Positions 1 through 9,253 of a stretch of DNA of 64,000 nt are shown here, piece after piece. A program made the position numbers and the translations under genes. The number at the start of each line of letters is the position of its first letter. Positions within the stretch are counted from its first letter, which is position 1. Origin of the DNA: Oryzias latipes (taxonomy: Eukaryota; Chordata; Actinopteri; Beloniformes; Adrianichthyidae); contig NC_019871.2 in NCBI RefSeq assembly GCF_002234675.1, forward strand, positions 26,474,094 to 26,538,093. The letters are read 5' to 3'. Below the pieces are notes generated by a model. The model had not been told where the DNA came from and did no database searches. It was given only the letters and a program-made list of their open reading frames with translations.

Positions 1-3000
1 GTGTTTAACAGCAGTTGTCACAGTATTGCACCTTTTATGTTGTGCATAAGAAGAATTTTTATAGTAAAAATGTGGTTTAAAAAGAAAAAAAGACAGGGAG
101 AAACTTCAAACATTCATATTTAGCTGTTTCCACAATCATTTCATAGCTCACGCACATTCAGAACTTAACTCAACCTCATTTATTTTAATTAGATTTTAGA
201 GATTAAAGAAAGAAAAAGGTTTTACTTAGGTTTTTACCTATTAAAAGTCGGTTTTAGGAGCCCATACTGTGGATGTTTATCTTTAAAGATTTCTTTTCCT
301 ATGGACTTTTTCAAGACCTTTGAGTTTATTTTCCTCTAGGAAAGAGTGTTTGCTTGTATATCAAAATAGTCAGGGTTTGTAAAAATGCATGGGCTCTGAA
401 TGCATGAATGCCTTTGATTTTGCAGACAAACCATAAAAAGGGACACAGATTAAATTAAAGTTCATAGCGAGAATAAAAAAAGGACTGGAAATGGTGTTGC
501 AGAAGCAGAGTTTGTGAAACCTAAGGTTGTGAGATGACAGGTGAAATACAGTGATAGAAATATGGGTGGTGAAAGAAAGAAAAAAGCAAAAGACTGAGCA
601 CAAGAGAGTGCTATGTTCTCTAGAAGAGAACATGTACTTGGAACAAGAAGTAAAGCAAATAAGAAGAGCCTTGGAGTACATGGGCTCCAGGGAGGATAGA
701 GTGAAGTACCTTTTGTACTTCCCACCATCAGTAGCTTCTTTTGAATACATCAACCAAAGCATTTCCTTTTTGCAACTCTCACTTTAGAGACGGGCAAAGC
801 TAAAGCTTCTCCCATCGTGGCGATCAAATGGAGTTGTACCTCTGCCTGCACAAATCCCTGCCTCAATGGGTGTTGATGTGCAACGGTTTCATCTCAAAGG
901 GAGACTGCCTACTATGAATATAGGTAACAGCTTCACCTTGGTTGTGAGTCTGCATAGCGTCCAGGGTGATTGGCAAGACTGTGTTACCAAAGTGATCTAA
1001 AGCTATCCGTATGCTTATTCCTAAAACCTTTCAAAATTGTCAAAGGACATTTAAAGTTGTGCTTTTATCCCCCCGATGCAATTACCCCCCCCCCCCCCCC
1101 CCCTCCAATAAATACATAAATAAAAGACTCAAAAGCTAACAGGTGAGGATCTTGACTGTCCTTTAATTGTTGCTTTTTCTTTTACCTAGATTTTTACTCA
1201 AGTGGAGGTCCCCAGGCTATGGTACTATGTGTGTGGGTGAAAGAGAGGCATTGCAGCCAGAAGTAGAAGAGAGATTGCATTCGAGACAGCAAGTGTTGCA
1301 TGTTGCCAGTGGAGGATGATAATTAAACCAGTGGAAATGTGGAAATGGAACAGCCTAAAACTGTCGTGGACAACATGCTCAAAATAAAGTTAACTTAGTT
1401 GAATCCATGCAGCTGTAGCTAAAAGCCACAAGGGCAAGAAACCTAAAGAAAATGACCATGTTACCCCGGTCACATGACTCAACCTGAGCCTGATTTGTTG
1501 GTGCAGACATAACAGCTTGAAACGATGAGAAAGATGAAAAGAAAACATTTTACAGAACTGTGAATTAATGAGACAGATCTGATCGAATGGAGACATACTG
1601 AGATTAAAATCATTAATTTTAAATATCCGAGAAAACAGACTTTATTGAATGAACTAATGACGGTGTTAGTGACAATCATGCATCTGTATTTCTGACAAAG
1701 GGTCAGGATTTTCCTTTTCCTGTCCTTGGACTCAACTGAAAAAAACCAGCAGGCTGGTATCACTAATCTTCCTTAAAGAAGTTGTGATTTGAACTGAGGA
1801 TTTTATTGACTTTACAGAATCTGACTGACATGATTAAACTGGACTCTGAAATAGCATTCAGGTTTAACAGTAGAATTTGTGATTTATCCATCTGAATATA
1901 TTTTCACACAATTTTTTATATTTAATATGAAGGTTTTAATTTCCATATATAAACTGAACGTTGCTTTGTCTCTATAAATGGTCTGAAATGTATAGCATCT
2001 ATTATCGTGGTGTTTTCCTCTCACAGCCTTGAAATGATTCAAGTTGAAGGGTCACAAGTGTCACAAGGATACAGAAAGATAAACAATGAGAACACAGTTA
2101 CATTACATGAGTGATTTTAAACATTTTGTTGGAATAGGAGGGCAAGTATTGCCAAACAGTTAATTATAAAGAAAACACATACTGTAAGTACTACTTGACC
2201 TTAGTCGCTTCTTGCAATCTAAAAAAGTGATTTGTAAGTTTTCTTCTGAAAAACCCAACAGTACAGTGTGTTTTTATGCCCAACTTTGATGAATTTATAT
2301 GCTCATATTTTTGTGCCTTTTTCAGAGGAGATGCAGTGTAGAAAGTGGAAGTGCCTCAGGGACACCAACATAAAGCAGTAAAGGAAAAAGCTGGAGAAAG
2401 ATTGGGTGAGCAGCAAGGTCAGAAAGAAAGTGGAGATGCTCTGCGGTCTTGCCTTTTTACAACCCCTTTGGAATCCCCAGAGAGACCAGCAGTAACATGG
2501 GTTAGACAGTCAAAGTATACTGGACCTTTGCAGAACATACTCAGCGGCATCAGGAGACAGAAACTCTCAATGGAGATTGGAGTACAAGTGAAGCCACTGA
2601 AATACAAAACATGAAGAATCCATATGGTAAACCTTTAGACTGCAACTTTTTAAAAATCTTTTTTTTTTTACTTTCAGTGGTATTATTGATAAAAAAATGA
2701 TACAGAAACAGTAATTCATTTTAACAACAATTAAATACATGTCATAATTTGTGGTTGCTGAAACGATTCATAGTTGATATTGGTTTATTTTAAACAATCT
2801 GATTAGATTCAATCTATAATGGATCCAGGACATCTTTAGCCAAAACATCAACCAGTGTGACCCAAAGATACATAACTGGGTACTGAACAGAGCAGGAAAA
2901 TCCATTTACATTTTACTTCTCTAAAGTTCAGCCCACTGTTGTTTTTCCACATAAAAGTAATACAAACTGAACAATCTACAGCACAGTGTATGGTCACATG

Positions 3001-3600
3001 TCTTTGCTAAATTAAAGTGTTTTCACACATTGGACTGGAATGATGGCGTTATCAGTTTTTGCTGCCATCACGTGTGTTGTCCGCTGTAATGGCAGTTGAT
3101 CATTTTTACATTATAGTAACATAAATCTACCATTCCTAGATGGATTATAATCTTTTCTTTTTTTTTTTTTATTTCGAAACAATTTTATAAGGGTGGATTT
3201 GATTAACAGCTTGCTTTAGACAGATTGATCTGGTTGGATCATAGGAAAATAAATTGATTCATCGATTACACAGGCGATAAATAAAAGCATTTCAACTTTT
3301 TCACTGATGTGTGTTTCCAAATGGATTTATGTGGTGTTGGCAGGCGCTCGCCCTGAATGATCTGCTCAGCTTTTTTGACATTTCAACACTAAACCCATGT
3401 TCTGTTGGTTTGTTGATTTAAAAAAAAAGACCTTTAAAGAAAATTATATGGATCAGATTTAAAGATCTATACACCCTTATACATCCCTTATTAAAAAGAA
3501 CAGAAAAAATATTAGTTTTTACTAAGGATTGCTGCATTTTTATCTTAAAAGAAATTCAGTTCCAGTACAAACATTTGAATTTTTCCCTTCAGTGGCAACT
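1..3600. other. Non-coding upstream DNA, no gene seen
   Basis: No convincing exon. Short ORFs such as that at 2345-2614 have no recognisable domain. A C19 homopolymer lies at 1085-1103. The rest is AT-rich single-copy-looking sequence. Confidence 0.5.
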
Positions 3601-3705
3601 TTCATTTTTCATACTCAGCAGTTTTTATTGAGCCAAATGATGACCATTTTTATGTCTCCTTAAATTCATAGCCCACCTATGCCTTTTTCTTGCTCGTTCA
3701 TTTCC

Positions 3706-3828
3706 AACCAGGGAAAGTTTGTGACCGTAGTTAAGTGGAATGCTGGGTCGATTGCTCTCAGGGAGTGACCTCATACGGATTTCCCAGAGAGGGAACGTCT
3801 CATCACAGACAAAGACATGCAGCCAGGG
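3706..3828 (-). pseudogene. Possible PIF/Harbinger transposase remnant
   Basis: The minus-strand reading frame contains a stretch (GPWLHVFVCDETFPLWEIRM, then RSLPESN) resembling the block around the second catalytic aspartate of PIF/Harbinger transposases (VxVxDExFPLxxxxMRPxPxS). The expected FNYRLSRARR-type block that should follow is only dimly recognisable. Flanking residues in the same ORF (3625-3945) look unrelated. It is likely an old fragment, and chance resemblance is possible. Confidence 0.35.
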
Positions 3829-4125
3829 TCCTATGTGGTCACAAACTTTAGAGAGTGTCAGACTGAAAAGAACAACCAAACAGAAACACCTGTTGCTTGT
3901 CCTCAACTGCAAAGCATACTCAGAAGGAGATTTTAACAAGATCAATCTTTGAACAAGTTTTAGAAACTATGAGAGTCTACTGTTTCTAAAACTGTCATGC
4001 AGCACCGGACTTCCAGTTGTGCATTGTTACTCTGTGGTTTTATGGCATTGTAAACACTGATCACAGCTATTGTGGAACTTTCTTTTAAAGTTGTACACTA
4101 ATAATCTTTTAATGTATTGTAAAAG

Positions 4126-4190
4126 CATTCCCAGTGGTCTTTTGATTATGATTGTCGTTTATTGCCAAAATCAAAAATAATTTGCACCCG
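4126..4190 (+). repeat. Fragment of the TTTAAAG-ended repeat family
   Basis: CATTCCCAGTGGTCTTTTGA followed by TTATGATT and TTGCCAAAATC matches the 5' part of the fuller copy at 15689-16103. Only about 65 bp can be recognised. GT-rich microsatellite DNA follows at 4231-4290. Confidence 0.45.
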
Positions 4191-4749
4191 GCCTTTGTTT
4201 TAATTTACTCTTTCTTAGCAAAAACCTACCCTGTGTATGTGTGTGTGTGTGTGTTTTGTTTGTTTTGCATTTGTGCATGTGTTTGTGTGTAAAGCTTACT
4301 AAAAATTGTTATTCTGAAGCACATTTCAGAATTGTTTTCACAGATATTTTTTTGTCAACCAGTGTTGAAAATTGAAAAACAGTAATTGTTAAGCAAAGAC
4401 AGCTGGGTCTATTTTGAAATGTGAGAATTAGTCTGACACAGAGAAAAAAAAAGATAAATGAATACAGTCAGCAGGTAGCCTGCCCTTCGGGTACAAAAGA
4501 GGTGCTGTTTAGTCATTCTGTGTCCACATGGTGGGGCATCTCATTACAACTCATCTAATTTCAGGCTATTGCATTTTATTGTAATGCATGTTCTTGAATG
4601 ATTCATAATCTAGATTTATATGTGTGTGGGTGTGTGCAAATTTTTGTGTGTGAATATATACACATATATCAATATATACAAGTATATGTTAACATTTGAA
4701 ATGTGAACACGTTTTGTATTTTTATTGGTAATTTCAATCGGGAAACTTG

Positions 4750-5152
4750 TGTCATGGTGCAGGGTGGCTCGAGAGCCGGTTGGACCCAGACGCAGAGGTG
4801 GAGGCATGAGGATCAGAGTCTAGAGGGTTTAATGAACAAACAAAAGGCGCTGCAGAGCAGGATGACAAAACTAAACAAAACTCACTGTGGCGTGGAACAA
4901 GAAACGAGGAACATGGCATGACAAGGACAACCAGGACAGGAATAACTAATGGACCAACCCTGGAGGAAGGCAGAGACCAGACTTATATACAGACAGGGCA
5001 GACAAGACACAGGTGGACACGATCAGGGCTGATGGGGACCAAAGGAAGTAAAACTTAAGAAAACAGACAAGACAGGAGACTTTCAAAATAAAACAGGAAA
5101 CAGAAACAAGACAGAACAAGGACCAAAAACAAGACAAGTTCAAATCATGACA
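4750..5152 (-). mobile_element. Solo LTR of a retrotransposon
   Basis: 403 bp beginning TGTCATGG and ending ATCATGACA, flanked on both sides by ACTTG (4745-4749 and 5153-5157), a 5-bp target duplication. Read on the minus strand it has a TATATAA box at about 4983-4989 and an ATTAAA poly(A) signal at 4828-4833, in the order expected for U3-R-U5. No internal coding region is present, so it probably arose by LTR-LTR recombination. The family was not identified; TG...CA ends and a 5-bp duplication fit Ty3/gypsy or BEL types. Confidence 0.8.
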
Positions 5153-5274
5153 ACTTGTTACATAAAATTACTACACAAGAACTGAAATATTTCAAGCCTT
5201 TGGTTCTTGTCATTTTCAAGACTTAAAGATAATTTTAACCTAAAATAAGTGTTTTAGAAAAGCGGATCATCATA

Positions 5275-5790
5275 TTAATCAAAAAAGCATGTTTTAGGCA
5301 CACAATCAGGCATCTGAAAACGTCGTCCATTTATATGCGTCCAATATTTTGTTGGGCCTCATTTTACAAGAAAACTGCATTAATGTACAACCATAGCATA
5401 GCAGTTTTGTTCTGTGGCTCTGTGTAAGTTAAATAAAAGCCCAAGTTGCAGTGATAGCTGCATGATGATTAGCTGCATTGTTGCCTCTGGGATCTCCCAT
5501 CTTCTCCTTGACAATAGTCTACTGATTTCCCATTCTGTTTCAGTTAGGTCCAGTTTGTTGGCCAATTAAGCACTGTAATACCATAGTGAATGAACCAGCT
5601 TTTGGTACCTTTGGTAATGTGCACAGGTGCCAAGTCCTGCTGGAAAAACAAAAAAAATCAGCATCTCCACATAACCAGTCAGCAGAGGACAGCTTAAAGT
5701 GCTTTTGTGTTCCCTACTAAAGAACTACATTGACAATGGACTTAATAAAACACCTGGATCAACACCAGAAGATGACATATAACTCAAAAT
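5275..5790 (-). mobile_element. Decayed Tc1-like transposon fragment
   Basis: On the minus strand, broken frames retain traces of a Tc1-like transposase C-terminal half. Text around 5570-5650 corresponds to the QQDxAPxHTA-type catalytic aspartate region. The piece around 5450-5530 corresponds to the region after the catalytic glutamate (SLLSRRRWEIPEAT in its present form). Stops and frameshifts are present throughout. No terminal inverted repeats were found. Confidence 0.55.
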
Positions 5791-5799
5791 ATCAATGCC

Positions 5800-6960
5800 T
5801 TTGCATGCTTCATATTGGACTTTTAACAGCATGTATTCATTACTTTTATCCCTTGAGATTCTGGGACATTGATTTTTAATTGAATTATACCAATTACCTA
5901 CATTTCAAAAGTGAGCTGAGGACCCGGGATTAACAATACTGTTATTTTTTTTTCCCCTTTGCTCTCTGAGTGACAAGGAATGTGATGTGTTTGTATGTAT
6001 GTCTTAGTTAACTTCTTGTGATGCTTTGCCAAATGTGACAGAACAGACTTTATATCAATCTGTTCTAGACTGGTGTTTTTGACCAGTTTAAAATAATTTT
6101 CTTAGTTATTTATGCTAAAATATCAATGAGGATTTTTTCCCTTCTCTGTTATTTTTTTTTTTTTTTATCTACATCCAAACTGAGCACAAACAAGAAGAAG
6201 ACTCAATAGACATGAGGTGCTCAGGGACATCTTAAACAGTTTCCTCTGCTCTGGGTAATCCACAGCATTGCATCATTAATAAGGCTGCACCTCCACAATG
6301 AACAGCAGCTGTGACAGTGGTTTTAAAAAAAGATTTCTGAATTAAACCACTACACAAGGACACATTTCCAACTTTGATATTTAAAACTAATAAAGAGCAC
6401 TTGGAGAAGATAAAACTGAGCCAAGTCTGCTGCAGTCTGCGACCATTGTGTTGGACCAAGGAAGCTCTAGTGTTTCTAAAAAGTCTTGATTAACTGAAGG
6501 GCAGCCAGTGTGAGCACGTCGGTTATAGCAGATGGTGTTTTGTCTTTTTGCTATTTAATTGAGATTGTAACAATTTTTTCTATACAATAAAAAAAAAAAA
6601 AAAACTTTTTCTTTTGAGAAACTGAGAAAACGATCTGGTATGAAACATTTTCAAAGCCCAGTCAGCATGTTTTAAAAAAAAAAAAAAAAATCTGGCCTTC
6701 ATTTCCCTGTTATAAATCAAAAGTTTTGTTTGGCCAGAATATTTGAACAAGCAGCCATACATTCATTCACAGAACGTTTATAAAGACTAATGAATACTAC
6801 AGAAAACAGTGCAATTGTTGCTTTTTCACCTCCTTTTTTCATATACATATACTTTCCTTTAAATCTACTTGGTATAATTGTTTGAAATATGTAAAAATAT
6901 TTCACGCACATTCTTATTTCAAAAGCTTTTTATGCTTTGTATTTATGCTGTTTTTCACAT
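5800..6960. other. AT-rich non-coding stretch
   Basis: No gene recognised. A-runs lie at 6589-6604 and 6675-6690. Nothing else supported. Confidence 0.4.
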
Positions 6961-6961
6961 A

Positions 6962-7715
6962 CAGTGGGGCAAAAAAGTATTTAGTCAGCCACCAATTGTG
7001 CAACTTCTCCAACTTAAAAAGATGAATGTCATGTAATTTTCTTCATAAGTATACTGTACCTCAACTATGAGAGACAACATAAGAAAGAAAAAAACAGAAA
7101 ATCACACTGTTTGATTTTTTAAGACTTTATTTGTAAATCATGGTGGAAAATAAGCATTTGGTCAATAACAAAAGTTCAGCTCTGTACTTTGTTATATACC
7201 TATTGTTGACAATGACAGCAGTCAAACATTTTCAGTACGCCTTTTCACAAACTGTTGCTGTTGTTTTTCTTTTCTTTTGTTTTCTTTTGTTTTGTTGTTT
7301 TGGCCCATTCCTCCATGCAGATCTCCTCTAGAGCAGAGATCTTTTGGGGCTGTTGCTGGGCAACATGGACTTTCAACCCCCCCCCCCAAATATTTATGGG
7401 GTTGAGATCTGGAGCCTGAATAGGCCATTCCAGGACCTTGAAATTCTTCTCACAAAGCAACTCCTTCGTTACCCAGGCGGTGTGTTTGGGATCGTTGTCA
7501 TGCTGGAAGACCCAGCCATGTTTCATCTTCAATGCCCTTGCTGATGGAAGGAGGTTTTCACTCAGAATCTGATCATACACGGCCCCATTCATTCTTTCCT
7601 TTACACTGATCAGCCGTCCTGGTCCCTTTGCTAAAAAACAGCCCCAAATCCTGATGTTTCCACCCTCATGCTTTACAGTGGGTATGATGTTCTTTGGATG
7701 CAACTCAGCATGTTT
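6962..7715 (-). mobile_element. Truncated Tc1-like transposon
   Basis: The right end is CAGTGGGGCAAAAAAGTATT, preceded by TA (6960-6961), a typical Tc1/mariner terminal repeat next to its TA target. The body runs on the minus strand and holds the C-terminal half of a transposase. The other end, with the N-terminal domain and the second terminal repeat, is missing beyond about 7715, where similarity stops. Confidence 0.85.
7245..7703 (-). pseudogene. Tc1-like transposase, C-terminal half, inactive
   Basis: 152-codon open stretch. It contains [11 protein letters not shown] with the second catalytic aspartate (D69 of this frame) and PDLNPI followed directly by NIW. In the DD34E transposases of this family PDLNPI is followed by the catalytic glutamate. 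Here that codon is absent, near a C-run at 7378-7387, so the active site is broken. The C-terminal tail after EEWAK reads through a TTTTC-rich low-complexity tract. The N-terminal DNA-binding half is absent. Confidence 0.85.
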
Positions 7716-7737
7716 GGAAGAGAAAGGCAGCTGTTAG

Positions 7738-7935
7738 ATGGCAGCTTTGTCACGTTAAACTGACACTTAACTCAGCAAAATCAAAGATAAGAAAAAGGTG
7801 AGATGACACACAATGCATCCAAAATGTTTTGGGCTCTGGCAGTTTTATCACGCTAAGTTGAGCTCAGAGTAATCAGCAAAATCAAAGATAGGAAAAAAGC
7901 GATATTTGACACAACGCATGCAAAAATTGCAAATG
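7738..7935. repeat. Diverged tandem duplication, unit about 100 bp
   Basis: Two neighbouring segments share GCAG(C/T)TTT(G/A)TCACG, AATCAGCAAAATCAAAGATA or close variants, and ACACAACGCATGCAAAA-type ends. The two units are clearly related but diverged. Confidence 0.45.
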
Positions 7936-8099
7936 CAAAAAAAGTTTTTGAATCCAAAAAATAAAATTGAAAGCAAAATAAAAAATAATTGAAAGGCAAA
8001 TATTTAATATTTTCATTTGCAACTTAAGAAGTTTTGTGTGCAAAGTAGTGGCAGAAATATCACTCCATAGATTTTCATATCATTTTTTCTTGACACAAT

Positions 8100-9180
8100 A
8101 AGTCTATGTCTATCCAATTAATTATATAGTTGTCTAATTAAAAAAAAAAAAAAGGTGGAGTGTTACACATAATTGTCAGCCTCAACTAAAAATAGCTTGA
8201 AATCTGAAGGGGAACAAGATAACTACCCAAACTGATTCTGTCAATTTAGGACAAAAACCAAAGAGAAAACCAAATTTGTGTCTTTCAGGAGAGGTGAGCT
8301 TCCCCAGATGACAAGAAGGAAGCAGCCATTCATATGAAGTAGTCTGACCTTTGTTCAAGGGTCAGCTGAAGTGCCACCTTTATTAAAACATAACCATCTC
8401 TGACGTTAGAGCTCAGTAATACAACACTCATCAGCTGCTGAAAGGTAAGGACCCCTGATCCCCTTTTTGTTTGAAAGCGCTACAAAAAAACAAAAAAAGG
8501 GTTTTTGTGTTTCTTGGTGTTTCCCAGTGTTTCCTTTTGGATGTCACAACCAGTGCTTGGAAAAGTGACATAGTTTAAACAATGTTAACATGTATTTGCT
8601 ATCATCATTTTGAAAAGAGGAAACAAAAGTTTTCTGTAAAAAAAGAAAGAAAATTAACAAGTCCCTATGGCTTTCTCATTTTATTTTGTTTCTTAACCAC
8701 TGTTATAATCCCATTCTATTTACTCTTTTTTCCCCCAATTAAATCAATTCATTCTGTCAATCCAAATTTTGATGTTTTACAGTATGCATAATGTTTTATG
8801 TGATTGTCTTTGAAAGGGATACAATTACTATCATACTGTATACTTATTTGAGCCATTTCTTAAATGTAAATATTTTTCGTGCCAACTTAAATTTGCTTCA
8901 GTGGAAAATTCCCTTTTTTGATCAAATCAATATTTCCCTTTGTTAATTTAGCTTTTATTGTCTCATCATTTTATTAAATATTGTCAGATGTTTGATAAGA
9001 AGAAAAAGCATAGTAGCTGTGTGTCACTACAGCATTTTCGGGAGAAGTATGCCTGTTTGCAGCTAAAGCCTCTAACTTTATGTATGAGAAAAGAAACGTG
9101 TTGGTTTGAAAGATCAGCATCGTTTTACAGGAAACTACGTAAGACTGAAATGACTTCTTGACTTTATTTATGGATAGTCA
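8100..9180. other. smtla upstream flank
   Basis: No coding exon seen. GAAAGGTAAGGA at about 8440 looks like a strong splice donor and could mark an unannotated upstream exon, but no reading frame supports it. The pituitary promoter elements of smtla should lie in this interval. Confidence 0.35.
8783..8789 (+). promoter_or_regulatory. Candidate POU/Pit-1 site upstream of smtla
   Basis: TATGCAT fits the TATNCAT core bound by Pit-1 (POU1F1), the known pituitary activator of GH, PRL and somatolactin genes. It lies about 400 bp upstream of the TATA box. A 7-mer in AT-rich DNA can occur by chance, so this is only a candidate. Confidence 0.3.
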
Positions 9181-9185
9181 GCCTT

Positions 9186-9191
9186 TATAAA
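9186..9191 (+). promoter_or_regulatory. smtla: TATA box of smtla
   Basis: TATAAA, 50 nt before the start codon. It predicts transcription start near 9215 and a 5' UTR of roughly 25 nt. The placement supports the tiny exon 1 at 9241. Confidence 0.75.
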
Positions 9192-9240
9192 GTTGTCCGT
9201 CATACAGATCAGCCAGAATAACCTGAAGAATATTGACAGA

Positions 9241-9253
9241 ATGCACACAAAAG
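9241..9253 (+). CDS. smtla: smtla coding exon 1 (start codon)
   Basis: This exon is too short to be an ORF on its own. ATG CAC ACA AAA G is followed directly by the donor GTAATC at 9254. Joined in phase 1 to exon 2 it gives an N-terminus MHTKVLQQG, which matches the usual fish somatolactin pattern (MH..., then QQG.WA). A four-codon first exon ending in phase 1 is also typical of growth hormone family genes. The ATG lies 50 nt downstream of a TATA box. Confidence 0.87.

Noticed and set aside
2345..2614. 89-codon plus-strand ORF
   Set aside because: No domain or supporting splice sites; preceded by in-frame stops and a weak acceptor only.
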